This document shows, piece by piece, positions 1 through 6,854 of a DNA stretch of 20,869 bases (positions are counted from its first letter, which is position 1; each line of letters starts with the position of its first letter). Source of the DNA: Geofilum sp964396555 (GTDB taxonomy: Bacteria; Bacteroidota; Bacteroidia; Bacteroidales; Marinilabiliaceae); contig CAYNFX010000028.1 of NCBI GenBank assembly GCA_964396555.1, positions 1-20,869 of the forward strand, written 5' to 3'. The notes under the pieces are model-generated. The model searched no databases. It was not told the DNA's origin and saw only the letters and a list, made by a program, of their open reading frames with translations. The position numbers were made by a program, and so were the translations under genes.

Positions 1-22
1 AAATATCTATTTTTATTTTTTG

Positions 23-47
23 TGGGAAAAAGTGGTTGATTGTGGGA
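23..47 (+). promoter_or_regulatory. Probable MraZ operator: three boxes at 10-base spacing
   Basis: Three boxes lie in direct orientation: TGGGA at 23-27, TGGTT at 33-37 and TGGGA at 43-47. Each is preceded by G and each starts exactly 10 bases after the previous one, about one helical turn. MraZ of E. coli is known to bind TGGGN direct repeats separated by 5 bases in front of its own gene, and this is the same arrangement at the same place. The middle box is degenerate at its fourth base. The inference is that MraZ binds here and controls the cluster. Confidence 0.75.
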
Positions 48-53
48 GATAAA

Positions 54-82
54 TTGCTTAACTTTACAATCTAATAGTATTG
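54..82 (+). promoter_or_regulatory. Weak candidate Bacteroidota promoter before mraZ
   Basis: TTG at 54-56 is followed, 18 bases later, by TAGTATTG at 75-82. That differs by one base from the TAnnTTTG element of Bacteroidota primary-sigma promoters, whose upstream element is TTTG or TTG. The pair sits directly downstream of the MraZ boxes. If real, transcription would start within a few bases of the mraZ ATG and give an almost leaderless message. The main promoter could equally lie to the left of the window. Confidence 0.25.
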
Positions 83-89
83 AGGTGTA

Positions 90-551
90 ATGAGCACATT
101 TATAGGTGATTTCGAATGTAAACCAGATGCAAAGGGACGCATAGTTCTTCCGGCTGCCTTTAAGAAGGCGTTAGAGGAAGAAGAGTTGCGTTTTGTGGTG
201 CGCAAGGACCTGTTCGAAGATTGTCTTGTGCTCTATCCTTATGCCTATTGGGAGGAAGAGCGTAAGCGTCTGCACCGTAAGCTTAATCCTTATATCAAGG
301 AGCACAAGCAGTTTTTGAGAGAGTTTTTCAGGGCTTCTGCCGAACTGAGTCTTGACGGCAATGGCCGGTTCCTAGTGCCACGTAGGTTGATGGAGCAGAT
401 AGGAGCCAATGGCCCTGTGGTACTGGTGGGCATTGATCGCTATATTGAGATGTGGTCTGCTGATGCTTACAATGCGTTGGCCGACAATCCTGCAGCACTT
501 GCCTCACTGGCTGAGGAATTGCTGGGAACAACGGATAATGGTGATAAATGA
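90..551 (+). CDS. mraZ: Transcriptional regulator MraZ
   Basis: MraZ is the DNA-binding regulator that opens most dcw clusters and commonly represses its own operon. The 153-residue product is close to the usual length. It shows the two tandem SpoVT/AbrB-like half-domains of the family, each with the DxxxR signature: DAKGR at residues 13-17, followed by IVLPAAF, and DGNGR at 89-93, followed by FLVPRRL. A GAGGTG stretch at 82-87 lies very close to the ATG, so the start is chosen mainly on conservation of the N-terminus (FIGDFECKPDAKGR). Three TGGGA-like boxes at 23-47 are its likely operator. The stop overlaps a small ORF beginning at 538. The tail after about residue 145 is short and polar. 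Identification is secure; autoregulation is inferred. Confidence 0.96.
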   Translation: MSTFIGDFECKPDAKGRIVLPAAFKKALEEEELRFVVRKDLFEDCLVLYPYAYWEEERKRLHRKLNPYIKEHKQFLREFFRASAELSLDGNGRFLVPRRLMEQIGANGPVVLVGIDRYIEMWSADAYNALADNPAALASLAEELLGTTDNGDK

Positions 552-654
552 AATAGATAATAATCTCTTGGTAAGGCGGCAGGCAAAGTATGTCGACAGG
601 CTTTATTGGGGGAGTGTTGTCCCGGACCTGAGTAAGCTAATTAGGTATCAATGA
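538..654 (+). CDS. Possible 38-residue small protein between mraZ and rsmH
   Basis: An open frame begins at an ATG that overlaps the end of mraZ by 14 bases and ends at TGA 652-654, right at the ribosome binding site of rsmH. The predicted peptide begins MVINEIDNNLLVRRQ, ends in SKLIRYQ, and is mixed charged and aromatic with no membrane segment. I do not recognise it. Its placement, with a 14-base overlap like that of rsmH and ftsL and a stop at the next gene's Shine-Dalgarno, fits translational coupling. Without it, this would be the largest gap in the cluster, about 120 bases in an otherwise tightly packed unit. Chance remains a serious alternative for so short a frame. Confidence 0.3.
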   Translation: MVINEIDNNLLVRRQAKYVDRLYWGSVVPDLSKLIRYQ

Positions 655-660
655 GGAGGT
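653..660 (+). promoter_or_regulatory. Strong Shine-Dalgarno of rsmH
   Basis: GAGGAGGT is the clearest ribosome binding site in the cluster; strong sites are uncommon in Bacteroidota. It overlaps a possible GTG start at 659, so translation more plausibly begins at the ATG at 674, with a somewhat long spacer of 13 bases. It also touches the stop codon of the small ORF 538-654. Confidence 0.6.
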
Positions 661-673
661 GAAATATTGCATT

Positions 674-1594
674 ATGAATGAAGAGGTTTACCATATACCC
701 GTTTTGCTGGAGCAATCCATCGAGGGGCTGAATATCAGACCTGACGGTGTATATGCAGACCTGACTTTTGGTGGAGGAGGACATAGCAGGGCTATACTAG
801 AGCGTTTCGGTCCGAAGGGTCGCCTGATCGTTTTCGATCAGGACGAGGACGCCTGGCACAACAGGATTGACGATAAGCGTGTTGAGTTTGTAAGACACAA
901 CTTCCGTTTTCTATACTACTTTGCCAAATATTTAAAGGCCTTACCTTTAGATGGCATACTTGCCGACCTAGGCGTATCGTCCCACCATTTTGACGAGGCT
1001 GAAAGGGGCTTTTCTTTCCGCTTTGATGGTGACCTGGACATGCGGATGAACCGAAATAGTGGTAAGACGGCTGCCGAACTGGTCAATACAGCCAGGCCGG
1101 ATGAGCTCATGAGAGTATTCAGGATGTATGGTGAACTGAACAACGCCCAGAGGCTTGTTCAGGAGCTTGTCTCAGAGAGGAATACAGAGGCGATTCTGAC
1201 TACCACCCGTTTGAGAGAAATAGCTTCGAGATTTGCACCACGCAAGGATGCCGCCCGTTATTTGGGTCAGGTGTTCCAGGCATTGCGTATCGAAGTCAAT
1301 GGGGAGATGAATGCTCTCAGGGAAGTGATTGGAGCTTGTGAAACAGTGCTACGTCCCGGAGGACGGCTTGTTGTGATATCATATCACTCGCTTGAGGACA
1401 GGATGGTCAAGAATTTCCTGAAGACTGGCGATGTTGATAGTTCTGAGGCTGAAACAGACGTGTTTGGCAGGAGTAATGTGCCTTTCAGGGCTGTCACTCG
1501 CAAGGTGATAGTACCCGGTGACGAGGAGTTAAGCAGGAATCCAAGGGCCAGAAGTGCAAAACTCAGGATAGGAGAGCGAAATGAAGCTGTTTAA
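674..1594 (+). CDS. rsmH: 16S rRNA (cytosine(1402)-N(4))-methyltransferase RsmH
   Basis: RsmH (MraW) uses S-adenosylmethionine to methylate N4 of C1402 in 16S rRNA in the ribosomal P site. From the ATG at 674 the protein is 306 residues, normal for the family. It begins with the conserved HIPVLLEQS segment. The SAM-binding loop TFGGGGHS is at residues 31-38, an acidic VFDQDEDA strand end follows, ADLGVSSHHFD is at about 97-107, and GFSFR is followed by DLDMRMN. Near the C-terminus are VISYHSLEDRMVK and the RNPRARSAKLR end typical of the family. A GTG at 659 would add five residues but lies inside the Shine-Dalgarno. The 3' end overlaps ftsL by 14 bases, which suggests coupled translation. Confidence 0.96.
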   Translation: MNEEVYHIPVLLEQSIEGLNIRPDGVYADLTFGGGGHSRAILERFGPKGRLIVFDQDEDAWHNRIDDKRVEFVRHNFRFLYYFAKYLKALPLDGILADLGVSSHHFDEAERGFSFRFDGDLDMRMNRNSGKTAAELVNTARPDELMRVFRMYGELNNAQRLVQELVSERNTEAILTTTRLREIASRFAPRKDAARYLGQVFQALRIEVNGEMNALREVIGACETVLRPGGRLVVISYHSLEDRMVKNFLKTGDVDSSEAETDVFGRSNVPFRAVTRKVIVPGDEELSRNPRARSAKLRIGERNEAV

Positions 1595-1967
1595 GAAAAG
1601 TAAGAAATACGAAGAGTTCGAATCCGGTAATGAAGTCGTTCAGGATCTCAAAGGGTTTGACTTCCGGGAATTGATGAATGGCCAGGCATTTAGCAGGATG
1701 TCTCTGGAAAAGCATTGGTCCTATGCTTTGTTTTTAGTGTTCTTTGGCTTTGTATACATCAACAATCACTATTCTGTAGAAAAGCTTTTAAAGGAACAGG
1801 TGGCTCTAAATAAGGAACTTCAGGAGCTGAAGTACGAGGCCATTACCACATCTTCGCAACTGATGCAAATGAGCAGGCAGTCGGAAGTTTTCAGCAGGGT
1901 GAATGATGCTGGACTGGGACTTGAAGTGCTTAAGACCCCTCCAAGAATAATCAGGGTAGATGACTGA
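1581..1967 (+). CDS. ftsL: Cell division protein FtsL-like
   Basis: This is a small bitopic membrane protein in the ftsL position between rsmH and ftsI. The 128 residues comprise a charged cytoplasmic part (1-45, rich in Lys and Glu), one transmembrane helix (about 46-64, WSYALFLVFFGFVYI), and a periplasmic heptad-like coiled coil (about 67-100, VEKLLKEQVALNKELQELK). A short tail ends in PPRIIRVDD. In known divisomes FtsL pairs with a FtsB-like protein, bridges to FtsQ and helps activate FtsW-FtsI. FtsL proteins diverge strongly in sequence, so the call rests on topology, size and position. The start overlaps rsmH, and 42 bases separate it from ftsI. Confidence 0.88.
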   Translation: MKLFKKSKKYEEFESGNEVVQDLKGFDFRELMNGQAFSRMSLEKHWSYALFLVFFGFVYINNHYSVEKLLKEQVALNKELQELKYEAITTSSQLMQMSRQSEVFSRVNDAGLGLEVLKTPPRIIRVDD

Positions 1968-1994
1968 TCAAAAGAAAATTTGGGCAAAAAGAAT

Positions 1995-1999
1995 AGGAG
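1995..1999 (+). promoter_or_regulatory. Ribosome binding site of ftsI
   Basis: AGGAG lies 10 bases before the ATG at 2010. It supports that start over the downstream Met codons in the same N-terminal segment. Confidence 0.55.
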
Positions 2000-2009
2000 C
2001 TGGTAGATT

Positions 2010-4121
2010 ATGACCATAAAAAAAAGCATAATGTTCAGGATGGGGGTTATTTACCTATTCTTTCTGGGCCTTGCTTTGTGGTTGTTTGTTGAAATGTTTA
2101 GCCTCAAGGTTTTCCAGTCTGATAAGTGGAAAACCCAGTCGAGTGAGGTTGAACGCAGTGAAAACATAGTAATGCCCAACCGCGGCGACATCCTTGACAT
2201 CAACGGAAAGAAACTCGCAACATCTGTTCCCTCATACCGTCTTTATATGGACCTTATGGCCGAAGGTCTTACAGATGCCAAATTCAACTCCAACATAGAC
2301 TCACTGTCACTCTGTCTTGCACACTTTTTTAGGGACAAGAGTGCTTCTGCATACAGACGCGATTTGCAGCTAGCCCGTCAGAAGGGCAGGCGTTATTACC
2401 TGGTTAATCCAAGGCGTATTTCCTACACGGAGTTTCAGGTAGTCAACAAATTTCCAATTTTCAGGGAAGGGCGCAACAAGGGTGGCTTTATTCCCGAACA
2501 GTATGACCGTCGCCAGCAGCCTTTCGGTAGCCTTGCTTCACGAACCATCGGTAAAATGTATGGTGAGAGTAGCAAAGGTGGAATGCTCGGTTTGGAAAGG
2601 GCGTATGACGACAAACTCAGAGGGACTCCGGGCACCAGTGTTATGAAACGTATTTCAGGACGCTGGGTTCCCGAAGTTGTTACTCCACCTATTGACGGCT
2701 ACGATGTTGTCAGCACAATAGATATCAGCATTCAGGATGTTGCCGAGCATGCTCTCCGCAAACAACTAATCCAGCGTAATGCCGACCACGGTATCGCTAT
2801 CCTGATGGAAGTGCAGACCGGGGCCATCAAGGCCATGGTAAACCTGCACAGGGTAAGTGCCGGAGTCTACGTCGAGGACTATTTTAATTATGCAATTGGT
2901 GCGGCAACGGAACCGGGTTCTACGTTCAAGCTGTTTTCTCTTATGGCGGCACTTGAAGACGGTGTTGTAAGGGTTTCAGACTCAATTGATACCGGCAATG
3001 GTTCGTATCGCTTTTTCGACCGCATAATGCGAGACAGCCAACAAGGAGGTTTTGGAATGCTGAGCGTTGCTGAGGTACTTGAGAAATCATCAAATATTGG
3101 TATTGCCAGAATCATTTATGAGAATTACAAGGACAATCCAAGGCGTTTTGTTGACCGCTTATATAACATGGGACTTAACAGACCTCTTGGAATAGAAATA
3201 CTCGGTGAGGACCGTCCTCTTATTAAGTACCCTGGAGATAATTCATGGTCTGGGATTACCCTGCCTTGGATGTCAATGGGTTATGAGGTCAAGATGACTC
3301 CACTTCAAACGCTGACCTATTACAACGCAGTTGCCAACAAAGGCAAGGTCGTAAGGCCAATGTTTGTCAAGGGACTGAGCCATCACGGGAAGATGGTGGA
3401 GCGCTACTCGCCTGAGGTTCTCAACAGTTCCATGGCATCAAGACATACTATTGAGGCTGTGCATAAGATCCTGATGGGTGTTGTGGAACGTGGTACAGCC
3501 AGGAATATTCGCAACAGCAACTACTCAATAGCCGGCAAGACTGGTACTGCACAGGTTGCCAAGGGTAGCCAGGGTTACCAGAGTGGCGGTGTCGAATACC
3601 AGGCCTCGTTCGTAGGTTATTTCCCTGCTGAGAAGCCTCGCTATTCATGTATTGTAGTGGTCTCAGCACCATCCAACAATGTCTATTACGGTAACGTGGT
3701 AGCCGGATCTGTATTCAGGGAAATAGCCGACAGGGTATATGCAACTGGCTTTGACTTTGTAGTTGAATCGCAATGGAAGCCCGGAAGGGATGTCTATGTC
3801 TATCCATATTCAAAGGGAGGTACTTTGGATGATATAAAGACCATCTTTAAGGAGCTGGATTATCCGTTTTATGCTGGTAGATCTGCAAAGGAATGGGTGT
3901 CCACAACTGCAGCCGACAGTGGTATCGTGGTAAGACCAAAACCAATGCCCAATGGAGTAGTGCCTTCAGTTATTGGCATGGGAGCAAGAGATGCTGTGTC
4001 ATTGCTTGAAAATGCTGGTCTCAAGGTACATATGCAGGGAGTGGGACGTGTAGTTTCCCAGTCCATCCGGGCTGGAACAGATATAAGACCGGGAAGTACT
4101 GTTTTTATAAGACTCGAATAG
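2010..4121 (+). CDS. ftsI: Septal peptidoglycan transpeptidase FtsI (PBP3 type), with PASTA domain
   Basis: This class B penicillin-binding protein crosslinks septal peptidoglycan together with the FtsW polymerase. In the 703 residues there is a short cytoplasmic N-terminus and one membrane anchor (about 11-30). The pedestal domain starts near NRGDILDINGKKLATS (57-72). The transpeptidase domain carries all three catalytic motifs: SxxK as S304-T-F-K307, SxN as S360-S-N362, and KTG as K510-T-G512 (AGKTGTAQ). A C-terminal PASTA-type domain (about 648-703, VVPSVIGMGARDAVSLLENAG) follows. A C-terminal PASTA is absent from E. coli FtsI but seen in Bacteroidota and SpoVD-like proteins. It lies between ftsL and murE, the standard place. 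No truncation or lost motif is seen. Confidence 0.96.
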   Translation: MTIKKSIMFRMGVIYLFFLGLALWLFVEMFSLKVFQSDKWKTQSSEVERSENIVMPNRGDILDINGKKLATSVPSYRLYMDLMAEGLTDAKFNSNIDSLSLCLAHFFRDKSASAYRRDLQLARQKGRRYYLVNPRRISYTEFQVVNKFPIFREGRNKGGFIPEQYDRRQQPFGSLASRTIGKMYGESSKGGMLGLERAYDDKLRGTPGTSVMKRISGRWVPEVVTPPIDGYDVVSTIDISIQDVAEHALRKQLIQRNADHGIAILMEVQTGAIKAMVNLHRVSAGVYVEDYFNYAIGAATEPGSTFKLFSLMAALEDGVVRVSDSIDTGNGSYRFFDRIMRDSQQGGFGMLSVAEVLEKSSNIGIARIIYENYKDNPRRFVDRLYNMGLNRPLGIEILGEDRPLIKYPGDNSWSGITLPWMSMGYEVKMTPLQTLTYYNAVANKGKVVRPMFVKGLSHHGKMVERYSPEVLNSSMASRHTIEAVHKILMGVVERGTARNIRNSNYSIAGKTGTAQVAKGSQGYQSGGVEYQASFVGYFPAEKPRYSCIVVVSAPSNNVYYGNVVAGSVFREIADRVYATGFDFVVESQWKPGRDVYVYPYSKGGTLDDIKTIFKELDYPFYAGRSAKEWVSTTAADSGIVVRPKPMPNGVVPSVIGMGARDAVSLLENAGLKVHMQGVGRVVSQSIRAGTDIRPGSTVFIRLE

Positions 4122-4144
4122 TAAGAAACTGAAATACTGGGTTT

Positions 4145-5602
4145 ATGAAGAACTTTAATGAATACATAAAATGCCTTGCTGTGGTGGAGGAGAGGGGCGA
4201 TGTGAATCCCCCGGTAGCCGGGATAAGCTTTGATTCACGCAAGGCAGCCGCTGATTTGATCTTTGTTGCCATCCGCGGATGGAAGACTGATGGACATCTT
4301 TTTATCCCCGCTGCAGTAGAGGCTGGTTGTAAGATGATTGTTTGCGAGGAACTTCCTGCTGAAATCCGTGAGGGTGTGCGTTATATTAAGGTGGCCGACA
4401 GCTCTGAAGCACTTGCAAAACTTGCTGCTGAGTACTACGACCATCCAACACGTGGACTGAAGGTTGTGGGGGTGACAGGTACCAACGGCAAGACTACTGT
4501 AGCTACTCTGCTGTACAAGCTGGCAGGCTGTCTGGGATACAGAGCAGGACTTTGTTCCACAGTGGCCAACTATATAGGTGAGACCAAGCTTGACACGACA
4601 CATACAACGCCTGATGCATTGACCCTTCAAGCTCTTATGCGTAAGATGGCTGATGAGGGATGCGATTACTGTTTTATGGAGGTCAGTTCCCACTCGGTAG
4701 TTCAGAAACGTATTGCTGAAATTGACTTTACCGGAGGAATTTTCACAAATATTACACATGATCATTTGGATTATCATATTACCTTCGATGCTTATCTGAA
4801 AGCCAAGAAGGGTTTCTTTGATGGGCTTGGAAAACAGGCGTTTGCGCTTGTTAACGCTGATGACCGCAACGGGGATGTGATGCTGCAAAATTGCTCGGCC
4901 GCAAGGAGGAAATATTCCCTGCGGAGCATGGCTGACTTCAAGGTAAAGGTTGTTGAAAGTCTGTTTGAAGGTATGCATCTCGAACTGAATGGCAAGGAGC
5001 TGTGGACGCCATTTATTGGACGCTTCAATGCGTCCAATCTTGCTGCAGTGTACGGTGCTGCTGTGATGTTGGGCTGGAATGAGAATGATGTGCTGACAGC
5101 CATGAGCACGCTAAGATCTGTTGATGGAAGGTTTGAAACAATCCGCTCCTCTGATGGAATCACTGCCGTGGTTGACTACGCTCATACTCCCGATGCTCTT
5201 GAGAATGTTATAGAAGCTATTAACGAAATAAGAGGTAACGACAATAGCCTGATAACTGTTGTAGGGGCCGGTGGAGACAGGGATGCTACCAAGCGTCCGG
5301 TAATGGCGGCAGATGCTGTTAAGGGAAGTAACAAGGTGATACTCACCTCTGACAATCCACGGAGCGAAGATCCTGAAAAGATCATTGAGCAAATGATGGC
5401 TGGTGTCGCTTTTACTGATCGTTCGAAGGTGCTGTGTATAACCAACAGAAGAGAGGCCATACGCACTGCGTGCAGTATTGCACAAAAGGGCGATGTGGTT
5501 CTCGTGGCAGGAAAGGGCCACGAGACCTATCAGGATGTTAAGGGTGTAAAGACTCATTTTGATGACAGGGAGGTGATCAGAGAATTTTTTGGACAACTTT
5601 AA
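4145..5602 (+). CDS. murE: UDP-MurNAc-L-Ala-D-Glu:meso-diaminopimelate ligase MurE
   Basis: MurE is the cytoplasmic ATP-dependent ligase that adds the third residue to the peptidoglycan stem peptide. The 485 residues show the Mur ligase three-domain plan. The N-terminal UDP-substrate domain has the FDSRKAAADLIFVAIRG segment near 29-45. The ATP loop is VTGTNGKTTVA at 110-120. HDHLDYH (205-211) is followed by YLKAKKGFF near 217-225, which contains the lysine normally carbamylated. The C-terminal domain has DYAHTPD (344-350) and GAGGDRD. DNPRSEDP at 403-410 matches the DNPR signature of enzymes that use meso-diaminopimelate rather than lysine, so a DAP-type peptidoglycan is predicted. The next gene is mraY, not murF. 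Confidence 0.97.
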   Translation: MKNFNEYIKCLAVVEERGDVNPPVAGISFDSRKAAADLIFVAIRGWKTDGHLFIPAAVEAGCKMIVCEELPAEIREGVRYIKVADSSEALAKLAAEYYDHPTRGLKVVGVTGTNGKTTVATLLYKLAGCLGYRAGLCSTVANYIGETKLDTTHTTPDALTLQALMRKMADEGCDYCFMEVSSHSVVQKRIAEIDFTGGIFTNITHDHLDYHITFDAYLKAKKGFFDGLGKQAFALVNADDRNGDVMLQNCSAARRKYSLRSMADFKVKVVESLFEGMHLELNGKELWTPFIGRFNASNLAAVYGAAVMLGWNENDVLTAMSTLRSVDGRFETIRSSDGITAVVDYAHTPDALENVIEAINEIRGNDNSLITVVGAGGDRDATKRPVMAADAVKGSNKVILTSDNPRSEDPEKIIEQMMAGVAFTDRSKVLCITNRREAIRTACSIAQKGDVVLVAGKGHETYQDVKGVKTHFDDREVIREFFGQL

Positions 5603-5613
5603 TTTTGTAGCTC

Positions 5614-6852
5614 ATGCTTTTTTATATTTATGAACACCTGCAATCATACAACCTCCCGGGGCTGGGGATGTTTCAGTATATCACCTTCAGGTCGGGTATG
5701 GCGGTAATATTTTCGCTGCTGATCGCAACTGTTTTTGGAAAAAGACTGATTGGTATTTTGCAAAAGAAGCAGATTGGTGAGATAGTGCGTGACCTTGGAC
5801 TTGAAGGTCAGTATCAAAAGAAGGGAACACCGACTATGGGAGGTGTTCTGATTATCATTTCAATTCTTATCCCGGTTCTGCTTTTTGCAAGGCTCGACAA
5901 CGTGTATATCCTGCTTATGATTATCACTGTGTTGTGGCTTGGTACTATCGGTTTTCTGGACGACTACATCAAGGTTTTTAAAAAAGATAAGAAGGGTCTT
6001 GCCGGAAGGTTTAAGATTCTTGGACAGATCGGACTTGGCCTGATTGTGGGACTTACACTGTATTTCTGCGGTGATGTGGTGGCAAGGATCAAGACTCCTG
6101 TGCCCGCCGAAGAGAAGATAGAGATAGTACAGGAAGAGGCTGCTGTTGCAGCTGTGGTTGTAGAAACTATCAAGGCACCCGTTACAAATGTTCCGTTTTT
6201 CAAAAACAACAGGATAGACTACGGTACGATATTCAGTTTCCTTGGTGAAAAAGGCAAGTCATGGGGCTGGATTTTCTTTGTAATAGTAGTAACCTTTATT
6301 ATCACGGCCGTGTCCAACGGGGCCAATATGACAGACGGACTGGATGGGCTGGCGACTGGCGTCTCGGCAATAATTGGTGTTACGCTGGGAATCTTCGCCT
6401 ATCTGTCGGGGCATACAATTTACGCCGATTACCTCAATATAATGTATATCCCCAACTCGCAGGAGCTTGTGGTCTTTATGGCTGCCTTTATTGGTGCGAC
6501 GGTTGGGTTCCTTTGGTACAACTCTTTCCCGGCCCAGGTCTTTATGGGTGATACCGGAAGTTTGACAATAGGCGGTATTATAGCTGTCTTCTCGATTTTG
6601 ATAAGGATAGAGCTTCTGCTGCCGATACTTTGTGGGGTGTTTTTTGTGGAAAGCCTTTCTGTGATAATCCAGGTTAGCTGGTTTAAGTACACAAAGCGCA
6701 AATATGGTGAGGGCCGTAGAATATTCAGGATGGCACCGCTGCACCACCACTATCAGATGAAGGGCTATGCGGAGTCCAAGATAGTAACCCGTTTCTGGAT
6801 CGTCAGTCTGCTGCTTGCTGTACTGACAGTCGTAACACTTAAGATCAGGTAG
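5614..6852 (+). CDS. mraY: Phospho-MurNAc-pentapeptide transferase MraY
   Basis: MraY transfers phospho-MurNAc-pentapeptide from UDP to undecaprenyl phosphate, forming lipid I at the inner membrane. The 412-residue polytopic protein carries the family motifs: GTPTMGG (71-77), the Asp pair in GFLDDYIKV (113-121), NMTDGLDGLATG (238-249), MGDTGS (311-316) and the histidine cluster PLHHHYQMKG (375-384). It is about 50 residues longer than the E. coli enzyme. The extra length lies mostly between transmembrane helices 4 and 5, around 155-210, with a Glu/Val/Ala-rich stretch at about 164-188. By the known MraY topology this loop is periplasmic. It starts 11 bases after murE and ends 2 bases before murD. 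Confidence 0.97.
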   Translation: MLFYIYEHLQSYNLPGLGMFQYITFRSGMAVIFSLLIATVFGKRLIGILQKKQIGEIVRDLGLEGQYQKKGTPTMGGVLIIISILIPVLLFARLDNVYILLMIITVLWLGTIGFLDDYIKVFKKDKKGLAGRFKILGQIGLGLIVGLTLYFCGDVVARIKTPVPAEEKIEIVQEEAAVAAVVVETIKAPVTNVPFFKNNRIDYGTIFSFLGEKGKSWGWIFFVIVVTFIITAVSNGANMTDGLDGLATGVSAIIGVTLGIFAYLSGHTIYADYLNIMYIPNSQELVVFMAAFIGATVGFLWYNSFPAQVFMGDTGSLTIGGIIAVFSILIRIELLLPILCGVFFVESLSVIIQVSWFKYTKRKYGEGRRIFRMAPLHHHYQMKGYAESKIVTRFWIVSLLLAVLTVVTLKIR

Positions 6853-6854
6853 GA

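Noticed and set aside
14..22. TATTTTTTG as a -7 promoter element left of the MraZ boxes
   Set aside because: It has one base too many for TAnnTTTG, and no upstream element can be checked because the window begins 13 bases earlier.
4235..4978. Long open frame of 247 codons on the - strand inside murE
   Set aside because: It lies wholly antisense to a well-conserved ligase gene with all motifs intact. Its predicted product is rich in Cys, His and Ser with no domain pattern, as expected of a shadow frame.
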